Shown here in pieces: positions 36,901-50,369 of a stretch of 64,000 bases of DNA. The first letter of the stretch is position 1. Every line of letters begins with the position of its first letter. The notes beneath the pieces are model-generated. The model saw only the letters and a list, made by a program, of their open reading frames with translations. It searched no databases and had not been told where the DNA came from. The position numbers were made by a program, and so were the translations under genes. The DNA comes from Gymnogyps californianus (taxonomy: Eukaryota > Chordata > Aves > Accipitriformes > Cathartidae): NCBI RefSeq assembly GCF_018139145.2, contig NC_059477.1, positions 19,021,522 through 19,085,521 on the forward strand, in the 5' to 3' direction.

Positions 36901-39900
36901 ACTAATTAATCTTGGAGGAAACCTAGCGATTAGACAGATTATAAATCCTGATGTTATAAAAGGTCTTAAGAGACTTGACTTACAAAGTAGACATAGCCAG
37001 TCATGGACTCAAACATTTTTCTGACGGAGAACCCTTGTCAGACCTTTTTTGCTCCTCTTTCCTACAAATTCCCAATTTGGGTCTGCCAGGTGAAGTACTT
37101 CAGCAAAACAGACGTGCTCCTGTGGAAGAGAGAGGCTTTGGTGGGTTAAGTGGATAAGGCTTCAAGGACACAGAACGTAACTGTGAGCTGTCCCCAGAAG
37201 GGTGTCACTTGTCAGGGACACCAGAGCAGAGGTTTGATGCACCTGGGCAAATCTGGCCTGCCTGCAACATGGGCAGGCTCACGCTAACTTTGCTGGAGCT
37301 TTCAGATAGCACAACCCTGAGCTCTGGGTAGTTTGCTTTTGTCTAATGTGGAGGCAAGCAAAACCATCAGTAGTTTTAGAGGTGGAATTGTCTAAGAGGA
37401 AGATGTATAAGGGTCTGACCAGTCTTTACTGCAAAGCTTTTCTGGCCATTACTGCTCTGGCTGGAAGTTTATTACAAACGTGAGTGAAAAAAGCAGATAC
37501 AACCCTCATGTCAATTTTATACAAGTTTCTCCACCATATTTAATTCTTACACTGCCTGGTACAGAATATATACACTGAAAATAATGCTTCTCAGGATCCG
37601 AGTACCAAAAACGTCCTCATCACAAAGCTGGCCTCAGACAGCTGTATGCGAGCCAAAGCCTCCTGCTTGGTTGTTGGCTCCCATGCAAATGGAGAAGAGC
37701 TGAGCTGCTCCTTTCCCCTCCTCACAGACTCCCCAAACCTACCACGGTGGTCTGAGGAAATACCAGAGGGGACATCTCAGCACCACACTGTGTGCCTCTG
37801 TGGAAAAATAACCAATGTCACCAAAAAAAGGAAAAAAGGCTCCACAATGGTTACTGACAAATGCCATTAACCTGCTATCAGAAAAATCTACACCATGGCA
37901 TGACAACAAATCAATGTTTCTGTGTATGATGAAGCATGGTGGAGCCATCTGCTCACAGTGTGTGGCCTGCATCTCAGGCTGCAAGAGCGTCTGAAAAACT
38001 TGTTGCACATTTCTGAATGTCACATCTCTACTACAGATGTTTCCATCTGCATAGTAGTGTGGTGCTCTGCATCTTACGTACTACAGCATTTGCAGATTCT
38101 TAATCTCTTTAATGGGTGGTTTTAATCATGCTGGTTGTCATTTGCAACCACCATTTTTCCCCTCATGACTGGATGGCATGAGATGGTGGTAGTTCATCAC
38201 TGCAGTAACTTTCAGAGGACCTCAGCCTTCTGAAACATTGCTATCAGAAAAAAAGAAAATGCTGTTCCAAATGCTTCCCTTAGGCTGTAACAGTGTGAGT
38301 TTCCCAAAAGACTCAGTTTGTGACACCTGTATCTAGTTGAAAAGCCTTTCAAATGCAAACTCTATGCTGGCTGTGGCTTTGAAGAGGAGCAAGGGCTCTC
38401 AGTCCTATCTTTCCTTAAGACATTTTCACCAGTTTGATTTGCTTTTGTTGATCCACATAACACAATAGATACTTTGGCAATTGCCACATCACCTTTAAAA
38501 ATACATACCGTTGTCTACAAACCAGGGAATATTTTCCTTTGAAGTCACTAAAAAGCACACAAGGAAGTAAAGACGGATGAGAAAGATAAAATGTTTTGGA
38601 GTTTTACTGACCTTCCCATTGAGTGTCTGGTGCAGATCTGTGTGATCACTTATGAAACGAAGCCCACTTGTCCCCACTCACTGTGACCCCACTCCCCTTC
38701 ATTCCTGGGCTTATCTAAGGCTTCTTGCTTTTAACAAAAGACAAGATTTCCAAAGGAGGCTGTGAATAAAGGCATTGTACTAGCAATATGATTGAAATAA
38801 AGTCATCAGGTTGAGCACCTTCAAGCTTTCTGACACTCAGATCCAAACTGTGTCCTGTGGCACAGGCCAGGCAGGGCTGGTCTAGAACAAAACTCTTACT
38901 TGGTATTTAAATGTTGGCTTCATGTTGCAATGAATGAGCCAAATCTAGTATGTAGTTTTCCTACTTACTGTATTTTATCATTTTGATGATAAATATTAAA
39001 CTCTGTCCTGGGGCAGAGAGCAAGTCAGGGGGGAGGTCTTGCATGGCACCCCATCTCCCTGCAGAGGTAAGCCCATAGTTAACCATTCTGAAGAACTTTT
39101 GGACAACTCTGTGGTGGGGCCTCCCCTGTTTCAGTCACACGTAGCCTACAGGAGGCTGTCTGGGGGATGCAGTCCTGGGATGCACAGGGAAGAGAAGGGG
39201 GTGCCATAGGAAGGAGCTTTCTTCTCACCCCAAGCTGGACCAAGGAATAGGCAGGGCCCTGCCACAGCCCTTGCCTCAGCAATGACAATTGTAGCTGGTG
39301 TTGTGCTGAAAATGTACGCGAGGGTTTTGGTGCCACCATGGCAAGGGGGGAAAACGAGACGGTTGCTAGTTGCTGTGAGGAATGTCAGTTCGTCCCTCTT
39401 CACCCCTGAGAAGAGCCACACTGGGGATGGTGCACACTTCTGCAGCTCCAGGCTGTCCCACTGCTTAGGGCACTGATCCCTCTTTCTGCTTAAAGGGAAT
39501 CTCAGAGAGGAATGTGGGGGAAATCCCCAGAACAGAGTTGAGCAACAGCTAAGAAACTGAATACTGAATTTCAATGTTGTGGAGGACGTTCCCACACAAA
39601 GCCTCATTAAAATAATGAAAATCAAATTCTAGACATTAGGAACTCTTAGCCAGCACTTTTAGACACCATGGATGCTTATTATCACGTCCACATTGTAGGG
39701 TTTTTGATAATCTATGATGTAGCATAGATACAGTCACAGAGACTTTACCTACCTGCATTTATCATTCTGGAAAGATCATGTCTATTAATCACAGATAAGA
39801 GCACAGCCTATTGTGTCCCTGACAATTAGAGCTCTCTGCCAGCAGAGCAGACGCAAATGCCAAGATGAACGAAATGTAAGATCTCTTTACAGGGTGTGGG

Positions 39901-40980
39901 GGGTGTTTTTTCAGAAAATCTTCTACACGCTCTAAGTAGGATCTTGAATTTTTGTAGTGTTCGGCAAGTGAATCTTAAGCAGCTCTAAATACCTATGCCC
40001 AGGGCAGGGAAGGGAGGGCAAAGACCTGTTTCTAGCCGCCACAAAAATATGTTGCAACTTTAAATACAGTTGGGGGGTTGCCTTGCTTGCAAACCCCTCC
40101 TTGGGGGGTTTGGGAGCTGTGCTAGAAAGAACTCACAAAATATGGGTTTGAATATACAGGAGCTGACCTGACGCCCCAACACTAAGCACACACAAGTTCC
40201 CCGCTTTCAGAGGTGAGGGGAATGACCTGAAGCCAGGCAAGAAATCTTGTTCTGGGCCCATAAGACTTTTCAAAATCTGTAACAGTTAGCTGCTCTGTGT
40301 TGGGATAAGACCAAGTCACTTTAAAAAAACCAAACCAAAACAAAACAAAACTTTGTAAAATGTGAGTAAAAAAGAGAAAGAGAAACCATAGCAAAAAAGC
40401 AAAGGGAACAAATAAATGGGTAAACAGATCATAGATGTGATTGGGGGTTCTGCAGGTCATGCTGTGAACTGTTTGAGTGGATTGGGGACAGCAGACACTT
40501 CCAGGCAGGTCTCGCCTGTTTTAAGTCTGTGACCCTTCTGCTAGGCTGGGCTGAGTCTGCCTATTCTCTTTTATACCTGTTTTTAACCAGAAAATGAACC
40601 TAAGAAACCTTTCCTGACAAAGGCGTCATTGAAACTTTCCCTTGAAAACGTCTCATTTTGACAAATAAGCATGAACAAATTATCTAATCAGAAAGTTCCC
40701 AGCCATCGGAAACAACCTACCTATTTATGCCTGAGCAAGATCAAACATTTCAGTATTTGGTTATGCATTTTCCAATTTAAACTTCACTTTGCCTAGACAA
40801 ATAATAGTACAAAATAGTATTTTGACTATTTTTTGTCAGAATAAAGCATGTTATCTCCCTCATACTTAAACAGGGTTGCCATAGGGAAGTGTCTGAACTT
40901 CTTCACCTGGCTTTGCTACCTTCCCAAGTATTAAGCTAATTTAAAAGAACAGAATTTTTCTCAAGTTCATTGTATTTATC
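33980..40980. other. Long noncoding stretch, no gene seen
   Basis: No coding frame with a known signature. It contains an (ATGA)4 run at 34,101-34,116, a hairpin at 38,147-38,190 and a CAAAA-type run at about 40,325-40,350. The 159-aa frame on the - strand at 39,146-39,625 has no recognisable domain and no supporting splice or promoter context. Confidence 0.45.
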
Positions 40981-41058
40981 CCTTCTGTTGGACTCTTGTA
41001 CACTCTTGAGGGAGAGCATATCTCTAGTCTTCATCTGTGAAGCATCTAGTACATAAGA

Positions 41059-41158
41059 CTGTAAAGCATTGATGCAGGGACTATGAAAACTGCTCTGAGT
41101 TTGTGTGATTCCCAGTACAAGGGGGTCCAGGTCCCAACTGCCTCTTTCAGGGCTGGGG
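41059..41158 (+). repeat. 3' part of an old sauropsid SINE/LINE-like repeat
   Basis: 'gtaaagcattgatgcagggactatg', then 'gtttgtgtgattcccagtacaagggggtcc', follows a widespread reptile/bird phrase 'tgtaaagc...ggggcagggactgtctctt...tgtttgtacagcgcctagcacaatggggtcc'. The same family appears reversed near 54,527. Confidence 0.5.
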
Positions 41159-41169
41159 CAGCTGATGGT

Positions 41170-43600
41170 ACATGCCAGGAGCTGGCACCCGGGAACCCTG
41201 ATGAGGCAGCTTTGGAGTACTCAGGGGTCCCATCAGAGCTGTGCCCTTCAGTTTCCCTTCCGTGGGAAGATGAGAGTAAAGGAGAAGCTGGGGGAAGAAA
41301 ACCCGAGCACATCTGGGTCTTACCTGCAGGAGGCTCAGAGACCACCGGAGCAGGCACTCCCACCGCTGGGTGCACATTCCAGACATACTCCTGGCTCTTC
41401 TCTTTCAGATATGGCCTAAGGGGCTGCTTCAGTGCAAATAATGATTTATGACAGCAGCACATATATCTATAAGAATAACATGTTCATAATAATTAATATA
41501 TGCTTTCAGAGTGTTTCAGTGGCCATAAACAGCACTTTAATTTGCTTCTTAATTTCCCCAAAGAAGTTACCTGCTATATGAGAAATCCAAAGCAGTGTTT
41601 TTCAAGCCCTACCAAGACATACAGTTCCGCAAACAAGACAAAAATCGCTCCAAAAATTTTTTCCTATGAACTTACTTGTAATTTATTTCTGCCAATGTTT
41701 TGAACTCTGAGTGAGCTTGCTGCTTCCAGAGACAGAGAGCACATTTTGAGACTATTTGGGTTTTGGAATTTTACAGGTTTGAAGAGAAAAAACTTTTACT
41801 CTTGGTTGCTATATATTTCCCCTATATTTATTTTCAAATCAGCTGGGTTTTCTGCAGAAAACAGAACTCTCCTTTTCTTTCCCTTTTATAGAAGGACATA
41901 TTTATATTTTAATTCAGGAAGGTTGCCATTTGGAGAGAGTGGAAGTTCTAGGAGTAAGGTTGCAGCATGTGTGATTGGGGCAGTTGTGTATATTCTAGCA
42001 CTAGGTCAGGAACAAGAAGTATGGGCATTGGCTTGCTTCGGAATAGAGGAGCCATTGACATTCTGGCCTGATACAAGCTCTTCTGAAAAGCCTCATCCTT
42101 GTGCACACTGTTTTCCCAGTCAAAAATCCACCCTCTGCTCCGGCGCCTGCTCTTGCTGCAGCGTACCTTTGGAGTGAATCCACTGGCCAGTGCAGTGGCA
42201 GGAAGGAGGAACTCAGCTCCGTGGCTCTCGTTACTTGGGAGAGGGACAAGCGGTAGCGAGAGACCCCATGCAGGCAAGGAAAGCTCTTGCTGCTGAGGAA
42301 GGAGTGAGGCGCTACAGTAGGAGGGACAGAGGTGGGAAGAGTGCGCCATGAAGGGAAGAGGAGGATGGAGCTGAACTCTCAGGAGGATCTGACCTCTCAG
42401 GAGGATCTGACCTCCCGGGTTAAATGATGTTTTCCCCTACTCATTTTAGATAATCCATCTCTCCTGAACAACTTAGATCTGCACACTCCTTCTCTGTCAG
42501 GAAGGATGTGAAGAACTCAAGAGGGCTGCTGTCTTATGACCTCCCTACATGGTGGGCATTTCTCACCAGGAAAGCCTTCTTCCCAGAAAGTATTCTCGGG
42601 AAAGAACTACTCCTGATGGGGAGAGCTTGCTTGCAGAAGGATGGACTCTAACAGGAGGAAACCACAAGCCCATTGGACCAAAACAGTGCCTATCTTCTGA
42701 TTAATATTGTGCATTTGTTTTTTACCACCAACAGTCATAGCTTAGAAAACTTAATTTTCTAGTCAGTTCTCTGAAAATTAATTAAACACCCAGCCACTGC
42801 TTTTGTTTGGGGACTGTTAGCATGATTTTTAAGCCAGTTTATGAAAGCAAGCATTTTGTTCTAAGAGGATGACCAAATTAAACCTGACTATGACATTATA
42901 GATGAGATCTGAAACCAGTACAGATGTTCATATTTAGTTAAAATGGTAGAAGCAGCATTATTACAGCAATGTAGACATTGGTTTTTTTCCATAAAGGTGA
43001 ACATTTTGCTCTGCACTGTTACTTTACCCTTGTAGATCAGATTTTATCTGACCAATGAAACCCTGTCATCCCATCAACAGATCCTGACCAGGCACGATAT
43101 CCCATCAGGACTCTTAAGAGGCTTGTGATATTCAAAGGAGAATCATGAACATTATGGGTGTTATAAGATAATGGTAGTTTTTTCATTGTTAGGTAGCATA
43201 AGATGGGTCATTTTAAACTGTTGGTTTTGGGGTGAAATTTCTCCCTTCTGACCATTCAGAAAAAATAAAAGGCAAACTGACAAGCTGATGTTAACCGAAG
43301 CTTAAGGGTCATTTACAAGCTCTAGTCCTCTTACATTTTTTGATTTAGAGAAATTTACCTTTAAATAAACAATACTTATGGTCAATTGAGCCCTAAATAA
43401 TCCAGAGCCTTGGAAATGTCCTTGGAAAGAGAAGGATTTCTCTATATCTGAGAAATGCTTTCAGAAATGTCAATAATGAAATCTGCAGAAAAGCCAAGTA
43501 AATGAAAATTTGTTGGAAGCCATCGAATGTGGGTCCACAGGTGCTTTCTGGGACTGGGAGTGTTTGGGGTATTGGGAACAGAGCACAGCTCTCCGTCACT
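41170..43600. other. Noncoding stretch with a small tandem duplication
   Basis: No gene was recognised. At 42,376-42,411 an 18-bp unit (ctctcaggaggatctgac) is present twice in perfect tandem. A 143-aa + frame at 41,746-42,177 overlaps a 133-aa - frame and neither resembles a family. Confidence 0.45.
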
Positions 43601-43611
43601 GAGATGAACTG

Positions 43612-44090
43612 ATGTCACCTCAGCAGAGGCTGAAACTCGTTAGCATCTCACGTCTGTTAGGTGACCTGTGCGAAGTGAGTTGTCAGTGTTGATGCAGTTT
43701 TTTGTTAATAAGGGGTTATCATATGCATGGCATCCTTCATTGTTTTACACAGGAATTTAGGAACTGATGTGGCTTAAGCTGAGTCACATTGTGGGGGCAG
43801 AAAAGGGGAAGTCAGATGTGGTCTGCGGCTAATCAAAAGACATTTGAAACTTCTATAGATAAAGCAGATTTGTGTCTGAAACAGTGTATTAACATTTTTA
43901 CTAAAATATTCTTTCACTGTCATTGTGTTCAGGGACATGTCCACTTGCAAGAGCAGGTGTGCAACTAAAAATGTCTGAAAATTCAGCAATAAAATATCTA
44001 GAAACTGCATCAACACTGACAACTCACTTCACACAGGCCACCTAGGAGACATCAGATGCTAATGAACTTCAGCCTTTGCTGAGGTGATGT
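43612..44090. repeat. Long inverted-repeat element (two 89-bp arms, 301-bp centre)
   Basis: Seen: bases 43,612-43,700 and the reverse complement of 44,002-44,090 align without gaps over 89 bp with about 12 differences. The innermost 29 bp (gaagtgagttgtcagtgttg then atgcagttt) are identical. Three of the differences are CpG in the left arm against TpG or CpA in the right, as expected from decay of a shared ancestral sequence. The 301-bp centre has no coding frame of note and is not itself inverted. Known: such structure is typical of MITE-like or foldback non-autonomous DNA transposons with long terminal inverted repeats, or of a local inverted duplication. No clear target-site duplication was found, and outside the arms similarity fades, so element ends are uncertain. 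I do not recognise a named family. Confidence 0.8.
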
Positions 44091-44099
44091 AGTAGAGTA

Positions 44100-46620
44100 G
44101 GTCATTGAGTTGAATGAGTAGAATCTACCCAAAAACATTGCTGATACGTGGTTAGAGAACATAAGCATTGCTAAAAATATAAATTGAAGTTACACATGGG
44201 GAACCAACAAATAATTTGCATCCTGAAATATGAAACTCTCTTTTATCACCCCACGCACATGCTTTTAAATTGCAATGCATCTCCATTCCAGAGATGGAAC
44301 TAGCCATGCTCCAGTATTGACCCAATACAGTCAGCACCCAAACTAAAAGCATCACACTGACACGGTGCCTTTGCTTGCACTTAGCCCAGAGTGACATCAT
44401 TGTGGTAAATTACTTGTACGAGCAGAGCTAAGGTGCTGGGTGTAATGGAGACGCCTTAAAAGGACGTATTTAGGAAGTCTGTTATGCAGCCATGATGCTG
44501 ACAATGTTCAGAATCGGTAAGTGCCATGAAGACCATTTGCCATGGAAATCAAGGAAGGACAGTCAGCCAGAAGTAACTGATTTGTGGCTAAGTTGTTGTA
44601 TCCCCTGCTGCATAACGCAGGCACAGGAATAAGTTGCTGGGTAGCCAGTGATATCAGCTACATGTTTGTTGAATAAATATGCATTTAGAAACCCTCTGGG
44701 ACTCCACTACACTGCTCCCTATGAGTTCTTCCTCCTACTGAAACCTTCTTATCCACATCTTCAACCTTTTATTGATGTTCTTTCTCTTCCTACGCTTCTC
44801 CCAAATTCTACTGGAAAAAAAGTGTCATCTCTGCTCATACAGCTGGAGTTTCTCCCGCTTTCTGAAAAACAGCAGTAAAGAAGGAGCAGAGGATTAGAAA
44901 AGCCTCAATCTTGTTTTGATGTCAGTAAGAGTTTCACATAAGTTAAAACAGCAGTTCCAAGCATAGAAAGGACTCTCTATGACACTGGTTTTATAAAGAA
45001 CATTTGTAAATGTTATGTAAGCTGAACTGATCTGCAATACCTAAACTTTTCATTGCTTTTCATGGCAGAGGAAAGAAAATATTATAAATATGTAAAATAA
45101 GGCACTAGTACATTAACATAAATAACTCTAATAAATTGTAAAGCTTTGTAGAAAACAGAAAACTGCTAATGGAATAATGCACATTTGTTGATTCTTGGAG
45201 CAGACACTGGCCATACATCATGCACCAAAGCAAGTGCTAAGAGCACCAGCACATAACAGCATTTTTTAAACTTCTTTTATGGGTGAGATTAAATAGTCAT
45301 CAAAGCAGTCCATACTGAGCCTGCTGATTGGTTCTAACAGCCACTGATTCCCTTTTCTACTTTTTGTTTGCATATAAGAGGCTATCACAGGAACTTCAGT
45401 GTTTGGGGTTCTCATTAATATTTACATCCTTAAAGCAATACCTTCATGGCAGTTGACCACCAGATTATCAATAATGAAAACTGCCCTTCCAAAAGGACCA
45501 GCCCAGAGGTCAAAAGCACAAGATTCAGTAATTCCCTTCTGTCATCCTGCCTCACTCAAGCTTGCCAGACAACCTCAAGAAAGGATTGTCATGTGGTTTG
45601 TCACTCCATTTCTTTGCTGCTTTGACCAACGGAGGCATCAATAATATGTATTACAATGGGCAAAAAGTGGTGTTGACTCGCGGCCCACAGGAACGGAACC
45701 AAACCTATCAACTCATTGCACGTAGAGCACTGAATACAGCGACAAGATAAATGACAATTACTTTTGGTCACTCTAGTCTGGCATGGATTTGAATGAAGGA
45801 ATAAAGAACATAGGCAAAGGCACATGACGATCAAAGCTCCTGCAGAGGTGGTTAATGCCCGTATTTCCCAAAATGTGGATTTGTATGTAAAGACCTTGAT
45901 TCAAGCATTTTCCCCTGCATGCTCCTGCACCCCGTGGGGTAACTCACATTCTTAAAACTAAGCTGAAGTGGAAACCAAAAGGTACCACCCGCACAAGCCT
46001 TCCTCCATTCAGTGGTAGGAACACCAGGAACAAAAGGTAACCCACTCTTCTGAGAAGCAAACCTATTAAATTACGTTCATCCAGACAGGGCACGTGGAAA
46101 GTCAAGCGCCGTAGCTGTACTCTGGTATATTCTGCAGCTTTGTAAATTTGGCCCATCCTTTCTCGTTAAGGAATGAAAATACTTTAGAGCCAACTTAAAG
46201 GGATGAATTGCAGATTGAAAGTCCTTGGGTTGTTGATTCTCTTTATGCCAGATAAAACAAATAATAGAGCTTGATGGAATGGAAATCTCCATATTCTGCC
46301 ATACATTGAATTTGTTTATGGTTCACTTGGCATGAATTTTTTTTCCGCTTTGGCACTAAAATGACTTTTAAACTGAAAGTGAATTTTGATATTACAAAAG
46401 CTCTGGCTGTAAAAATGGACAAATTAACAGGAATGAGCACTTTCACACAGGAGAAAATGATTCATTAACTGCTCTTTCGCCATTGTAGAAGAGCCCATTT
46501 TTGGCTTGTCCTCAGAGAGTCCAAGGATGCTTATAATACAAGCAACGTTTAGAAAAACTTCATTACACAGAGAAAATTCCAGGCTTCAATTTTTCTTCTT
46601 GAGAGAGTTCAGTAGTTGCT
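44100..46620. other. AT-rich noncoding stretch, no gene seen
   Basis: No supported coding, RNA or named repeat. Frames of 60-82 aa are scattered over both strands without shared features. Confidence 0.45.
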
Positions 46621-46628
46621 TTATTCTC

Positions 46629-46653
46629 CGTGTGTGTGTGTGTGCGTGTGTGT
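46629..46653 (+). repeat. (TG)n microsatellite with one CG interruption
   Basis: About twelve dinucleotide units with a single C substitution creating one CpG. Confidence 0.85.
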
Positions 46654-46659
46654 TTATAC

Positions 46660-49600
46660 ACAAAATTAGGTTCTAGCAAAGGGAAAGTGCATTTATGCAA
46701 AAAGCAATTCATCAACCACTTCTGTGCTCAGAATTCACTGAGGTAATTTAGATACTTTAATGGCAAGGTAGTTTAGGTAAGGTATGCAATAATGTTTCCC
46801 CCAACCCCTCCAAACAGTTAAAGTAATGGAAAATGTGTGCTCTAAATGAATCTTTTCAGTAAAGTAATTCTTGTTTTAATTATTTATCAGTTAGAAAATA
46901 TGAAATATAATGACATAGCAAACTTCTCTGGAACCTCTTTTCATGTTGAGGGAGCACTCTTACATTAGCCAGAGTTTTATGCTGGCTGTAACTAAAAGGC
47001 TAACATAATGCAGTGTGCGGCACTAATCTGTTTCTCGTAACATTAAATGTGCAGCAAGCAACTACCACTATGAGGAGACCCTTTGGATCTATTATTTGCA
47101 ATATTTTCACCATGGCCTTGACCTTAGTGATGTCAGGCATATATTACATCTCCACTATAATTTACTATTGACATCATGGATTAAATTTGTTGTTTCCGCT
47201 AATGCAACAGAGCAAGCAAGGTAGATTGTGAAACAAAGCCAGCTGCTGAAATACGAGGGTTGTCAAGTATAAATTTACAAAAGATATTCAGACTGAGCGC
47301 AGAAGACAAAAACAAATGGACAGAGAAGCTGTTTTTGACAGACTGCAAAGGGCTAGAGACTTAAACTTGAGCATTGTAAATCCAAATGTCACCAAACACT
47401 GCTACAGAATGTGAGACATGTCTATTTCTCAGGAATATAAATGGTGATATGAAACGAAACTTTCAAGATGCTGTGCATTTTTGAAAAGTCTATCACTATC
47501 TCCTGATAAGAAATTCAGTGATCTTTTCCTCTTAGCTTTAAAAGCAGGGAAATTCATCATTTAAATTCAGTGACCAATATAATAACTGTATTTGGGGCAG
47601 GTAGATTAAAAAAATAGCAAAAAGTAAGCTTTGTATAGTTTTCTGGATTTCTAGAAAAATATATTAAACTGACTGATATGTTCTCTTGGTGAAATTTAGC
47701 CAATCACATCTAACTAATTCTTATTTGGGTGTTCATATAGATAGATGGTATTTTTCAGCTAAGTTATGTGTCTGTGGAAGAACAGCGCTACATAAAAATA
47801 AAATACTTTATTATTTCATATATGTTATGTTATTCATATAACTCAGGATGGGTTCTCTTGCCAAGGATTTACTGCGTTTTCTAGAATGATGTACTACCTC
47901 ACCGCCTGCAGACAGGAGTCAATAAAGCGAGACATCCATGGAGTGAGGTGGGCAGCAGTGCTTGTGTGTGCCCACTGCTGAGGCCGGAGAGCATCCTGCA
48001 ATTGCTTCAGCTTCCAAATTCTCAAATTGTGAAGCAAGTAACTGAGGCTGAAAAAAGAGGTGCCGCATGCTGGCCAAAGCCTCCACCTTGGAGATTTTCA
48101 GCTCTGTGTTTGACTCAGCAACAAGCATGCGCTTTCTTATTTCTTTACAGCTTGAGGGAATAAATCTAACTTGAGGAAATTAAACTCTGACTCCATGACC
48201 TAAATAAGTTGTCAGCACAGATTTAAGAGGAACATATCGTAGTCACAGGATCATCAATGAAGTAACTGTGGGTTCTACCAAAATATAAACAGAGAGCACC
48301 GTTTTGGGATAAATGCAGAGACAGGAATGATACCTTTCTGTGTGGTATTTGGAATACCTCCAAAACAACTGCATTTTGCAGAATCCTTTCCTCCAGTGCA
48401 AATCTAGTCGTGGCCTGAGTGATGGGATGGCTACCTCTAGCAATCAAGAGCAGAGGATGTGAAATAATGGCTAGCAAGAGCGGGCTTTGTTTCGAAGGGG
48501 CTCATGTTTTTTTGTTGGGTTTTTTTGCTACACAAAAGTCCTCATTTTAAATAAAAATTGGGATGGGTTAAAGCAAGGTTTTGACACATGACTAAAAACA
48601 GTGTTAAGACAAATGGTTTTTAGCTTTTTCCTATTGTGTCAAAGATGCTGTGGGAGATGATCAATGTAGGCCAGACCCAGAGAGATTCCACGCACCACTG
48701 ACGGCAAACACCTCTCTAGAGCAGCTCAGATACGCTGTGCTGCAAGAAGTAAGGGCAACAGCATGCTGCATGAGCTTAGCATTAATTTTGATTCATTTTG
48801 CAGATCAAGCATGAAATGCCTTTTGTAGTGCTCTCAGGGGCTAAACGATTTACACCAGTTTAGAATTTTCCAATCTTAGCATCAATTATTTGTGACAATT
48901 TCAGACAGCTATCTAATTTTGGCAATGCAGTATTCATACCTAGGGCTCCATTCAGCCTATATATTGATTTCCTCTAAGCTCTGCTTTTTTGGGAAAATCT
49001 TTTACACTGACACACCTGGCCAGCAGATGTGGCTCAGCTATTATATGTGATGCAATTAATCTGGAAGGCTGGCGTCACAGGACTTTCCATGATGCTGTGG
49101 CAGCATGATTGTGATTCATTAGTGTCACTTCCTCAGCAAGTTGTAATTGGCAGTGCTATATTGTTTCTGTAAAAAAACAGTCACTGTGGTGGTAGGAAAA
49201 AGAATGGCATATTTTCGTTGCCAAGGAAAACAAAGGTTATCCTTGTTTACACATCTAGTGTAAATGTAAAGTGAACAAGCTCCATCCTTAATTTACCTCT
49301 TCTACCTCACTGCAAAGCCTAGGTGTTAGAGGATGGCGTTGAGAAGCATTCACCAGACAAAAAGTGTTTCCTATTATTAATGGCTGGAGGAGCCCTCTGT
49401 GTAATCAAAGGGCACAGCTGCAGTGATATACGGCCAGTGACAAACGGAGAGATCTTGCCTTCTCACTGCTACAAGCTTACCAGCTTGCAACCAGCAACTT
49501 CCAGCGCTGTATATCTGCAAGATAAATAGCATGAGATATGAATATACGCAATGCTTACAGTATTGAAAAGTATTGTTATATCCCCCACATACAATCATTC

Positions 49601-50260
49601 TAAATATGACTCGAGTGCATTTTTCACAATTTCAGAGCTATTCTTGCTGTTTGTAAATAGATACAGTTTCTGAGCAGAGATTTAAACCACTCTAACGGTG
49701 CTGCTTTCCAAGGTCTGGTTTGGAAGCGGGTTCTGTACAGCTGGTGGTGCCAGCAAAGCAGCTTTCGTGAGATTCATAGCTCTTTTTTGCAGTGACAAGC
49801 AGCACTGAACTTTTCTGTGAAAGGAATCAACTAAAGAATATACAAGAAAACATTTTTATTTCTCTTATGGACCTATGCCAAAGCAATCTAGGGGAAGAAC
49901 TCATTCTCTTTAATACATGTGTATTTAAGAAAAAGCCATGTTAGCCGTTTCTTCTGTAGTTGTTTCTAGTCACATTTTAGACCTTTCGTTTTACAAAGCC
50001 AGATATTCTGTGTAGTACCATTTCCTTAAACTAAGGATGTATCTGAACTGAGACAAAACTTTAAAGCTAAATAGGGAGCAACTGCCAGTGAAGAGTAAGG
50101 CAAACAAAGGTGCTTGGTAAATAAAAAATGATGTGCCCTTCTGCCTGGTTTGACTTTGTTGCTGTTGGTATAAGTGGGTCCAGATTTCCACAGACATGAA
50201 ACTAAAGCTGTCAGTGGGCAAGGCCAGCCCTTCCATGGGCTCAGTGGCAGGAAGGTGTTC
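46660..50260. other. AT-rich noncoding stretch, no gene seen
   Basis: No gene was recognised. The part at about 46,850-47,240 has no visible repeat and a complex, non-simple composition. It is my best guess in this half of the window for a conserved noncoding element, but conservation cannot be judged from one sequence. Confidence 0.4.
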
Positions 50261-50262
50261 CC

Positions 50263-50367
50263 ACGCATATGCATGCACATGCACGCACACGCACGCACAT
50301 GCATGCACACGCATGCACATGCGGGCACACGCACGCACACGCAGGCACACAGGCATACGCACACGCG
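50263..50367 (+). repeat. Degenerate GCACAC/GCACGC microsatellite
   Basis: About 105 bases of strict purine-pyrimidine alternation in long segments, built of CACG, CATG and CACA units. It gives repetitive T-H-A-H and C-V-R-V type frames (up to 124 aa on the - strand) that are not genes. Alternating CG/CA/TG of this length is Z-DNA-prone. Confidence 0.85.
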
Positions 50368-50369
50368 GA

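Noticed and set aside
39286..39310. 13-nt match to the start of miR-138 (agctggtgttgtg)
   Set aside because: The rest of the mature sequence differs and no partner arm that would form the hairpin is present nearby.
39146..39625. 159-aa - strand open frame
   Set aside because: No domain or motif, unusual residue pattern, overlapped by frames in other phases.
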